Of a stretch of DNA of 32,311 nucleotides, positions 23,097 through 29,397 are shown piece by piece. The translations under genes and the position numbers were made by a program. Location: positions 1-32,311 of the forward strand of contig JAIPBL010000074.1 of the NCBI GenBank assembly GCA_021739645.1. The letters are read 5' to 3'. How positions within the stretch are numbered: the stretch's first letter is position 1; every line of letters begins with the position of its first letter. The DNA is from Saprospiraceae bacterium (GTDB lineage Bacteria; Bacteroidota; Bacteroidia; Chitinophagales; Saprospiraceae). The notes beneath the pieces are model-generated. The model was not told the DNA's origin. It ran no database searches and worked only from the letters and a program-made list of their open reading frames with translations.

Positions 23097-24518
23097 TCAA
23101 GCCTCTTTTACGAGTACCTCCTCCGGCTTCTCCGTTCGGCGCACAATCTGAGCAGTCAGTTCTCCCTCGGACACGAGCTTGTTCCCCACGTAAGCCGTTC
23201 CGTGCATCTGCACCAGCCCCCGGCGGATGGGCGCCGTAAGCTCCATTTTCAAAATCAAAGTATCACCAGGTGAAACCTTGTTCTTGAACTTCATCCCGTC
23301 AATTTTCACGAAGTAAGTGTCCCAGTTGCCTGGGTCGCCCACTTTCGAAAGGGCTAGGATGCCACCTGCCTGTGCCAACGCCTCGATTTGAAGCACGCCG
23401 GGGAATACTGGGTTCCCTGGGAAATGGCCTTGAAAAAACGCTTCGTTGAAAGTCACGTTTTTTACGCCAACCACATGGTTGTCAGAGATTTCGATGATTT
23501 TGTCCACCAACAAAAACGGGTAGCGGTGCGGAAGGTACTTGGCCACTTCCATCGTGTTGTACACCGGCTCGGCGTTGGGGTCGTATTTTGGTACGCCCTT
23601 CATCCGACGTTGCTCCAGCCAAGCTTTTTTTAGCAGCTTCGCAAACTCCACGTTGGCCGTATGGCCTGGCTTTGTTGCCACGATTTTGCCCTTGATGGGT
23701 TTTCCGACCAGTGCCAAATCACCCAAAACATCGAGCAGTTTATGGCGGGCAGGCTCATTATTGAAGAACAGCTCGATGGTGTTCAAGATGCCTTCCTTGT
23801 CAATTTTTACGCTTGGCTTGTTCAGTTTTTTTGCCAACGCATCTAGCTCATCTTGGTTCATCAGCCGGTCCACGATGACGATGGCGTTGCTCAGGTCGCC
23901 GCCTTTGATGAGGTTGTGGTCAACGAGGTATTCCAGCTCGTGCAGGAAAACGAAAGTGCGGCAAGGGGCTATTTCAGCAGAAAAATCCTCCTCACTAGAC
24001 AAGGAGGCGTATTGCTGGCCAAGAATTTTCGAGTTGAAATCAATCATCGTCGTTACCTGAAAATAATCAGCTGGCATGGCTACCAGTTCCGTTCCGGTCG
24101 TTTCATCAAAAAACCGGATAGGCTCCGTTATTTCAAGGTAATCCCGTTCCTCTGCCAATTCGGCGAGGCCCGCTTCCTGCAATGCCCGGACAAAAGGTGC
24201 TGCACTGCCATCGAGAATTGGCACTTCTGGGCCATCAATTTGAATCAGGACATTGTCGATGCCCAGCCCAAACAGCGCCGCCATGGCATGTTCCACCGTA
24301 CTCACGTGAGCATCGGCCTGCTGAATGGTAGTACCCCGCAGCGTGGACACCACCTGGTTCACATCGGCTTTGATGAACGGTTTTTCACTCAGGTCTATCC
24401 GCTGGAACCTGACACCCTGCCCCGACTCCGCCGGGAGAAAGGTCATCGTCACGTCTTGTCCAGTGTGCAGGCCGATGCCCTTGATAGTCACTGGCTGTTT
24501 TATGGTATGTTGATTCAT
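23097..24518 (-). CDS. lpxC/fabZ: Fused LpxC deacetylase - FabZ dehydratase
   Basis: A 473-residue two-enzyme fusion typical of Bacteroidota. Residues 1-310 are UDP-3-O-acyl-N-acetylglucosamine deacetylase: TIKGIGLHTG at the start, zinc-binding His77 in HVSTVEHAMAALFGLGIDN, and the C-terminal ARHKLLDVLGDLALVG and PGHTANV segments. From about 330 follows 3-hydroxyacyl-ACP dehydratase FabZ: LPHRYPFLLVDKI, then FFQGHFPGNPVFPGVLQIEALAQ with the catalytic His and Glu. LpxC performs the committed step of lipid A synthesis, and FabZ competes for the same hydroxyacyl-ACP pool, so fusion may balance the two pathways. The gene follows lpxD after a repeat island. Confidence 0.97.
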   Translation of the reverse strand: MNQHTIKQPVTIKGIGLHTGQDVTMTFLPAESGQGVRFQRIDLSEKPFIKADVNQVVSTLRGTTIQQADAHVSTVEHAMAALFGLGIDNVLIQIDGPEVPILDGSAAPFVRALQEAGLAELAEERDYLEITEPIRFFDETTGTELVAMPADYFQVTTMIDFNSKILGQQYASLSSEEDFSAEIAPCRTFVFLHELEYLVDHNLIKGGDLSNAIVIVDRLMNQDELDALAKKLNKPSVKIDKEGILNTIELFFNNEPARHKLLDVLGDLALVGKPIKGKIVATKPGHTANVEFAKLLKKAWLEQRRMKGVPKYDPNAEPVYNTMEVAKYLPHRYPFLLVDKIIEISDNHVVGVKNVTFNEAFFQGHFPGNPVFPGVLQIEALAQAGGILALSKVGDPGNWDTYFVKIDGMKFKNKVSPGDTLILKMELTAPIRRGLVQMHGTAYVGNKLVSEGELTAQIVRRTEKPEEVLVKEA

Positions 24519-24528
24519 AGTCTTAAAC

Positions 24529-24600
24529 AGGGATGAAGAATGAGGGGTGAGGGATGAAGTACCTACGGCTTACATTCCTCATCCCTTTTCCCTCATCCCT
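24529..24600. repeat. Iterated-word palindrome (GGGATGAGG) at the lpxD stop
   Basis: Words GGGATGAAG, AATGAGGGGTGAGGGATGAAG on the left and ATTCCTCATCCC, TTTTCCCTCATCCC on the right form a long imperfect hairpin. The lpxD stop codon (TGA, plus-strand 24593-24595) and its last glycine are read from the repeat word. It fills the lpxD - lpxC gap. Confidence 0.88.
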
Positions 24601-25615
24601 TTTTTATCAGTTCATTTAATTTCTTGTAAATAGCTGGCAATTTTTTAAAAACTGCATACGAACGCAGGTAGTCGCTGTAGGGTATTGCTGGCGAACCGTA
24701 CAGCGCTGTCCCAGTTTGTTTCACCGAAGCTGCGACGCCGCTCTGGGCTTGCACCTGTGTGCCATCGGCTACTTCGATATGTCCGACGAAGCCCGCCTGA
24801 CCACCGATTCGGCAGTTTTTACCGATTTTGGTGCTGCCCGCAAAACCCGCTTGCGCCGCCACCACAGTATGCTCGCCGAGGTCCACGTTGTGCGCCACCA
24901 TCACGAGATTATCGAGCTTGACGCCCTGCCGGATGAAGGTGCTGCCCATCGTAGCCCGGTCAATGGTCGTATTGGCGCCGATTTCCACATCGGCCTCCAC
25001 CACCACGTTGCCGAGTTGAGGGAGTTTGAGAAAACGGCCATCAGTCTGCGGCACAAAGCCGAAACCGTCACTGCCAATGACCACGTTGCTGTGCAAAATG
25101 CAGTTGTCGCCAATGACGCAGTCGTGGTAAATCTTCACACCGGGATAAATGGTACAGTTGCGGCCAACCGTCACGTTTTTACCCACAAACACTTGCGGAT
25201 GGATGGTTGTACCTCCAGCAACGGTCGTGCCTTCCTCCACCACGCTGAACATGCCCACCGATACGGCATCCCCTAAAATAGCAGTAGGGTGAACAAAGGC
25301 TCGGTCGGAAATTCCACTTTCCGACTGCATTTGCCCACCGAATTTTTCCATCAGAATGCGGAGCGAGTTATAGACGTCGTCCACCCGTATCAGGGCTGCC
25401 GCAGCAACTTTTTGGGTTGGGGAAAAATCACGGGGAACGAGCACGGCAGCCGCTGGGGTCGTGTAGGCGAAGTGCTCGTAGCGGGGGTTGGCCAAAAAAG
25501 TGAGCGTGCCGGGACCTCCCTGCTCAATCTTACCTGGCTTGCTCACCAGCACCTCGCCGTCGCCCTCCAAGGTGCCACCGAGCATTCGGGCTATTTCTTT
25601 GGCTGCAATTTGCAT
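24593..25615 (-). CDS. lpxD: UDP-3-O-acylglucosamine N-acyltransferase
   Basis: A 340-residue protein starting at ATG 25613-25615 (MQIAAKEIARMLGGTLEGDGEV). The N-terminal uridine-binding domain is followed by a hexapeptide left-handed helix (PTAILGDAVSVGMFSVVEEGTTVAGGTTIHPQVFVGKNVTVG), with the family segment SNVVIGSDGFGFVPQ and the catalytic His in LVMVAHNVDLGEHTVV. It attaches the second hydroxyacyl chain in lipid A synthesis. The open frame continues upstream through a repeat island without a start, so longer forms are not credible. A -7 box only six bases before the ATG suggests a leaderless message. Confidence 0.95.
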   Translation of the reverse strand: MQIAAKEIARMLGGTLEGDGEVLVSKPGKIEQGGPGTLTFLANPRYEHFAYTTPAAAVLVPRDFSPTQKVAAAALIRVDDVYNSLRILMEKFGGQMQSESGISDRAFVHPTAILGDAVSVGMFSVVEEGTTVAGGTTIHPQVFVGKNVTVGRNCTIYPGVKIYHDCVIGDNCILHSNVVIGSDGFGFVPQTDGRFLKLPQLGNVVVEADVEIGANTTIDRATMGSTFIRQGVKLDNLVMVAHNVDLGEHTVVAAQAGFAGSTKIGKNCRIGGQAGFVGHIEVADGTQVQAQSGVAASVKQTGTALYGSPAIPYSDYLRSYAVFKKLPAIYKKLNELIKKG

Positions 25616-25620
25616 GGGCG

Positions 25621-25628
25621 CAAAGATA
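25621..25628 (-). promoter_or_regulatory. Candidate -7 box (TATCTTTG) of lpxD
   Basis: TATCTTTG on the minus strand ends five bases before the lpxD ATG. If used, transcription would start at or next to the start codon. The region where a -33 element should be is occupied by the TTGGCAG repeat. Confidence 0.45.
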
Positions 25629-25666
25629 GTTGCAGTTGGCAGTTGGCAGTTAGCAGTTGGCAGTTT
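25629..25666. repeat. Heptamer tandem repeat (TTGGCAG)
   Basis: TTGCAGTTGGCAGTTGGCAG followed by TTAGCAGTTGGCAG: about five copies of a 7-base word with small changes. It lies between the divergent lpxD and HemC-like genes, directly upstream of the lpxD -7 box. It is the only island in the window not at a stop codon or beside copy A/B of the structured repeat. Confidence 0.9.
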
Positions 25667-25726
25667 TTTGGATTTTCGCCAACCTTTCTGGTTTTGGCGA
25701 GTAATTTTGCCGCAAAAAAACGCATT

Positions 25727-26557
25727 TTGAGGAAAATAAAAATTGGGACACGGGACAGCGCACTGGCACTTTGGCACGCCAACTACGCCAAGTTTTCTTT
25801 GGAGGGAAAAGGCGTGGAAGCCGAATTGATCAGCTTCGCAAATTCGGAGGAAATAGGAGCGGCGCTGCTGCGGGGCGACTTGGACATGAACGCACATTCC
25901 CTCAGCGACCTGCCCACCACCCAGCCTGACGGCCTCGTGATTGCAGGCGTCAGCCTTCGGGAAGACCCCGCCGACTGCCTGCTCATCCGGCAGGGGGAAA
26001 CCGTTAGCAACCTATTATTTAAGCTAAAAAATAGCGCCGTAGTTGGTGCCTCCGCTGCTCACCGAAAAGCGCAGTTATTCAGCTATCGCCCCGATGTACA
26101 GTTCGTGGATCGCATCGGTGACGTGCCTATCAACCTCGACCAGCTTCGCTCCGGCAATTGCGACGCCTTCATCATCGCCAATGCCGACCTTGCCCGCCTC
26201 CACTTGGAATTGGATGGCTTCGAGAAAATTAACCTCAACGTGCGGGAATTTGTGCCTGCTCCTGGGCAGGGCGCACTCGCTTACTTTTGCTGTTCCGACG
26301 ACCTCGAAACCCGTCGCCTCATCCAGCAGCAGCTCCACGAACCGAACACCTCCGCCGTGACCAATGTGGAGCGTAAAGTGCGGAAACTTGTCGGTGATGA
26401 ACTGCCCCTCGGCGTCTTTTGCGAGCGGGACAGCAGCGGCAACTATCACGTCTGGGCCGCCTTGGCCGATGCTTGGGATAAACCCGTGCGGCGGGTGCGG
26501 CTTTCGCAAAGTACGAACTTGGGATTGGCGGAGAAGGTGGTGGAGGGGTTGGGGTGA
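25727..26557 (+). CDS. HemC-like protein lacking catalytic residues (degenerate hydroxymethylbilane synthase paralog)
   Basis: A 276-residue protein starting at TTG 25727, matching the HemC start (RKIKIGTRDSALALWHANY). Homology to porphobilinogen deaminase runs throughout: AHSLSDLPTTQPDGL, EDPADCLL, NSAVVGASAAHRKAQLF, EFVPAPGQGALA. Yet the enzyme's key positions are changed. The Lys before the catalytic Asp is Ser60; the first Arg of the TSSxRR motif is His; the RGNVxTR loop reads IGDVPIN; and the cofactor-binding Cys of the EGGC motif is missing (GDELPLG). About 20 residues are also lost after residue 37. It cannot hold the dipyrromethane cofactor, so it is a non-catalytic paralog, decaying or with another role. 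A true hemC should exist elsewhere. Confidence 0.85.
   Translation: MRKIKIGTRDSALALWHANYAKFSLEGKGVEAELISFANSEEIGAALLRGDLDMNAHSLSDLPTTQPDGLVIAGVSLREDPADCLLIRQGETVSNLLFKLKNSAVVGASAAHRKAQLFSYRPDVQFVDRIGDVPINLDQLRSGNCDAFIIANADLARLHLELDGFEKINLNVREFVPAPGQGALAYFCCSDDLETRRLIQQQLHEPNTSAVTNVERKVRKLVGDELPLGVFCERDSSGNYHVWAALADAWDKPVRRVRLSQSTNLGLAEKVVEGLG
26274..26550 (+). repeat. Duplicated segment, copy 1 (HemC-like 3' end)
   Basis: The last part of the HemC-like gene is repeated 1193 bp downstream. Over 270 aligned bases I count 27 mismatches and no gaps. Confidence 0.9.
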
Positions 26558-26603
26558 ATACTGGCAAAGGCAAATTGAACCCAAATTTCATCTTGTTTTT
26601 TTG

Positions 26604-26611
26604 TATTTTTG
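26604..26611 (+). promoter_or_regulatory. Candidate -7 box (TATTTTTG)
   Basis: TATTTTTG fits TAnnTTTG and ends six bases before the ATG at 26618, so this would be another nearly leaderless start. It appears to come with the two-gene cassette. Confidence 0.4.
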
Positions 26612-26617
26612 TAGCAA

Positions 26618-27149
26618 ATGACCATCAAGAAAAAATACCATATTGATATCGAAATTGACCGCTTGACGAATAGCGTCCAAAACACGATTTCCGGTGACAG
26701 CTTCGCTACCGAGGTGCTTGAAGTGGAAAAAGCAGATTTGAAAACCATCACGAAAACGAGTGGTTGGTTGTTCGACTGGAAATCCGAATTTAAAGCAAGT
26801 GACCGCAAACTTTATAAACTTGCCATCATCGGAAACCCTCAAATTGTGCAGGGCTTGGTCAGCACCAGCGACTATGGCGACCACTTCTATCTTCATTTGG
26901 TGGAAAGCGCACCATTTTAGCCTAGGAAAGAAAAAGCTTTATGAAGGCGTTCCCGGTAATTTATTTGCATTCGTCTGTAAACTGTCATGGGACAAAGGCT
27001 ATGAAGGTTTTGTCTCGTTTCAATCCAAAACCAAACTAATTGAACACTATGAAGCTGCAATAGGTGCCACTCATGTTGGTGTCCATAAAATGGTTATCTT
27101 TCCTGATTCCGCACTGAGACTTATCAACCAATACTTTAAAATTCAATAA
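26618..27149 (+). pseudogene. Frameshifted gene of a GNAT-like Bacteroidota family
   Basis: The first frame (100 residues, MTIKKKYHIDIEIDRLTNSV ... SGWLFDWKSEFK ... YLHLVESAPF) ends at TAG 26918-26920. The next frame continues the same protein: SLGKKKLYEGVPGNLFAFVCKLSWDKGYEGFVSF, then THVGVHKMVIFPDSALRLINQYFK, ending at TAA 27149. Removing one T from TTTT at 26915-26918 restores a single protein of about 176 residues. I recognise the shape as a small acetyltransferase-like protein common in Bacteroidota, without a known function. Either the gene is inactive, or slippage at the T run makes a full product, or it is a sequencing error. The following small gene starts one base after its stop. Confidence 0.75.
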
Positions 27150-27150
27150 A

Positions 27151-27339
27151 ATGGGACATATAAAAGAACCAAAAGGCATTGACCTAGTGGTTGCACCAAT
27201 GCCATTTACAGAGGAAGACCGCAAACACATAAGCACCATTATCCAAGAATATAAGAAGACTGGCAAAATACCTGTCAGCAGAAAAGCTGGGCAGAAAAAG
27301 CTCAAGAAAAAACACGTGGCTTCTCAAAACCAACATTGA
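27151..27339 (+). CDS. Small basic protein, partner of the GNAT-like gene
   Basis: A 62-residue protein reading GHIKEPKGIDLVVAPMPFTEEDRKHISTIIQEYKK, then a Lys-rich tail. It begins with ATG one base after the stop of the frameshifted gene, so the two form an operon. The segment KEPKGIDLVV...LTEEDR...IS..I is a pattern I have seen in small Bacteroidota proteins next to this GNAT-like family, but no function is established to my knowledge. A toxin-antitoxin relation can be suggested from size and order only. There is no ribbon-helix-helix or other known antitoxin DNA-binding motif. Confidence 0.65.
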   Translation: MGHIKEPKGIDLVVAPMPFTEEDRKHISTIIQEYKKTGKIPVSRKAGQKKLKKKHVASQNQH

Positions 27340-27466
27340 AAAGTAGTTTTTTTTGAACATTGGCCTTCCTTCTTCACACGTCATGCATTGGTGAATCATG
27401 GGTTTGGTGAAGTGGGTAGCAAAAATCTTTGTCCACTACACCTTCATTGGCCTCCCCGCCTGCAAT

Positions 27467-27753
27467 ACCTTGCCTACCTCTGCTGCACCGATGACCTAGA
27501 GACCCGCCGCCTCATCCAGCAGCAGCTCCATGAACCGAACACCTCCGCCGTGACCAACGTGGAGCGCAAAGTGCAGAAACTTATCGGTGATGAACTGCCC
27601 CTCGGCGTCTTTTGCGAGCGAGACAGCAGCGGCAACTACCACGTCTGGGCCGCCTTGGCCGATGCCTGGGACCAGCCCGTTCGACGGTTTCGGCTATCGC
27701 AGAGTACGAACTTGGGATTGGCGGAGAAGGTGGTGGCGGGGTTAGGTGATTGA
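27467..27753 (+). pseudogene. Truncated second copy of the HemC-like gene (3' end only)
   Basis: The frame reads LAYLCCTDDLETRRLIQQQL, then NVERKVQKLIGDELPLGVFC, then NLGLAEKVVAGLGD, and matches the last 92 residues of the HemC-like protein with 7 changes. The first two thirds are absent and no start codon is near. About two thirds of the nucleotide differences are silent, which means the two copies diverged while the protein was under selection, or that one was copied from a functional relative. Like the longer copy it lacks the cofactor Cys. The GNAT-like cassette sits between the copies. Confidence 0.85.
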
Positions 27754-27803
27754 CGATTTTGGATTTACAACTTACGAGTACTAGGCCAGTGCTAAATAGT
27801 TTA

Positions 27804-29327
27804 TCACTCCACCTTCACCAGCTTCCCGCCTTGCACCCATTGCTCCCCATCCATTATCCGGTAAAAATAGAAGCCCTGCTCCAGTCCGTTCACATCGAAC
27901 ACATTGTTGATGGCAGACAGCGAACGCTCCATCACCAGACGCCCCAATGCATCGAAAAGCAGTAGGCTCGCTTGCCGTGGTGCTTGGCTTGGGAAAGCCA
28001 CGGTAAAATAATCCACGCAAGGGTTTGGAAAAACCCTTACTCCTTCTTCCACCTGAGGCTCTATACTCGCTGTGGTCGTATCCTTGTACGGGAAGGCGAT
28101 GGTGCTGTCGCAGGCACCCCCGAAACGGTACATGGGCAGGTTGGGGACGTTAAAGACAAGGTTCGAAGGAGAACGGAGTGCCCTGGCCTCGAATCCGCAG
28201 GCTGCCCCCTTTTCGTTGGGGCGATGCACTACGTGGAGGTAGTAGGTGCTGGTGGCGGGACCGAGGTACATCCGACAGTCGGGGCCAAGGGTGATAAAAC
28301 CGATGCCCACTGGCCAGTTGTCCTCGTCGTAGCTGATATGATGGGCGACGTGCTCCACGCTGTTGCCATCCTGCAGGTCTATCTGGTACAGGTCAACACC
28401 AGAACTGGCATAGATGAAGCGGGAGTCAAAGGAGAAGGCAACTCCCAGAGCGGTGTCGTCCTCTGTCGCTGGGTAGGGTATCACTTGTAGGTTGGACACC
28501 TCGGCTGTAGCGTTGTTGAAGCTATATAGATATATTTCTTTCAATTGGTCTAAGTTGTAGGCCAACATGGAGGCATCAGGTGAAAAAGCCACCTGACCGA
28601 TATTAATATCATAATTTAATATTGGATTTCCAAATTCCTGCACAAAAGGCCCCTGCACCGTATCCTGCCCTCCGATAAGGAACCAATTGAACCTGTTGGT
28701 ATTGTATTCTATCATATTGGCCCACCACTTGTCCCCGTCGGCATGGAGGCAAGCGGTCAGAACACTATGGTTGTAAAGCCCCTGTAAAAGTTGTTTCTTT
28801 TCTTTGAGATAGTAGCTGCTGTCTGCTTTCCGAACAAAAGTGCTGAGATAAAGCTTTGTGGATAGGACATCCAGTATCGAAAGCGAATCGAAGATGATAT
28901 TATCTTTGTGGATAAGGTAAACAATACTGTCGTTGCCTATCTGTGGGAGGAAGACGGTGAGCTGATCTCCGATATAGCCCCCATAGCTCTGATCTCCGCA
29001 ATGGACATTGTAGCCCCAGCCCGGCGTCAGTGATTCGGAACCGGGCACCAATTGGAAGTCTTGGTCGTACACTGCACAGTTGTTGGTGGTAAGCACCAGT
29101 TGCCCGTCCCCGTCGCAAATAAAGCTGCCGCTGGAACCGAAGCCGAGGCCGTCCGTGAAGGCGTGGCTGTATATCGCCACGGTGTCCCCGGTGAAGTCGA
29201 GTAGGGTAAGGTCGGGGATGCCGACATCTGCACCGCTGCTGTAGCCCATAGGCCATTGGTAGTCCCATTTTTGGGCCGTAGCGAACACTGGTAGCAGGAA
29301 GGGTAGGATTAGAATAAAATGTTTCAT
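27804..29327 (-). CDS. Secreted protein with T9SS type A sorting domain
   Basis: A 507-residue protein starting at ATG 29325-29327 with the signal peptide MKHFILILPFLLPVFATAQ. The body has propeller-like strands (IGQVAFSPDASMLAYNLDQLKEIYLYSF, GVAFSFDSRFIYASSGVDLYQIDLQDG) and paired Cys residues (CGFEAR, GGACDST). It resembles the WD40-like gliding or adhesion proteins of Bacteroidota with the RSPSNLVFNVPNLPMYRFGG segment. The last 75 residues form a type A sorting domain: VRVFPNPCVDYFTVAF, LFDALGRLVMERSL, GLEQGFYFYRI, GKLVKVE. The protein is therefore exported by Sec, then secreted or anchored by the type IX system. Its ligand is unknown. A terminator lies just before its start. Confidence 0.88.
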   Translation of the reverse strand: MKHFILILPFLLPVFATAQKWDYQWPMGYSSGADVGIPDLTLLDFTGDTVAIYSHAFTDGLGFGSSGSFICDGDGQLVLTTNNCAVYDQDFQLVPGSESLTPGWGYNVHCGDQSYGGYIGDQLTVFLPQIGNDSIVYLIHKDNIIFDSLSILDVLSTKLYLSTFVRKADSSYYLKEKKQLLQGLYNHSVLTACLHADGDKWWANMIEYNTNRFNWFLIGGQDTVQGPFVQEFGNPILNYDINIGQVAFSPDASMLAYNLDQLKEIYLYSFNNATAEVSNLQVIPYPATEDDTALGVAFSFDSRFIYASSGVDLYQIDLQDGNSVEHVAHHISYDEDNWPVGIGFITLGPDCRMYLGPATSTYYLHVVHRPNEKGAACGFEARALRSPSNLVFNVPNLPMYRFGGACDSTIAFPYKDTTTASIEPQVEEGVRVFPNPCVDYFTVAFPSQAPRQASLLLFDALGRLVMERSLSAINNVFDVNGLEQGFYFYRIMDGEQWVQGGKLVKVE

Positions 29328-29332
29328 AAAGA

Positions 29333-29371
29333 TAAAAATGAGGCTGGGAGGCGCACGGCAAGCCTCCCAGC
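29333..29371 (-). terminator. Intrinsic terminator directly before a start codon
   Basis: On the minus strand GCTGGGAGGC and GCCTCCCAGC form a perfect 10-bp stem with a 9-base loop (plus-strand 29343-29371), followed by CTCATTTTTATC. It terminates the beta-helix gene, but its T run ends only six bases before the ATG of the next T9SS gene. Confidence 0.8.
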
Positions 29372-29397
29372 ACATGGAAGTTTAACAGCGTGGTATA

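Noticed and set aside
25289-25726. Extension of the HemC-like frame upstream over lpxD
   Set aside because: This part is antisense to lpxD and passes through the heptamer repeat; homology to HemC begins at the TTG at 25727.
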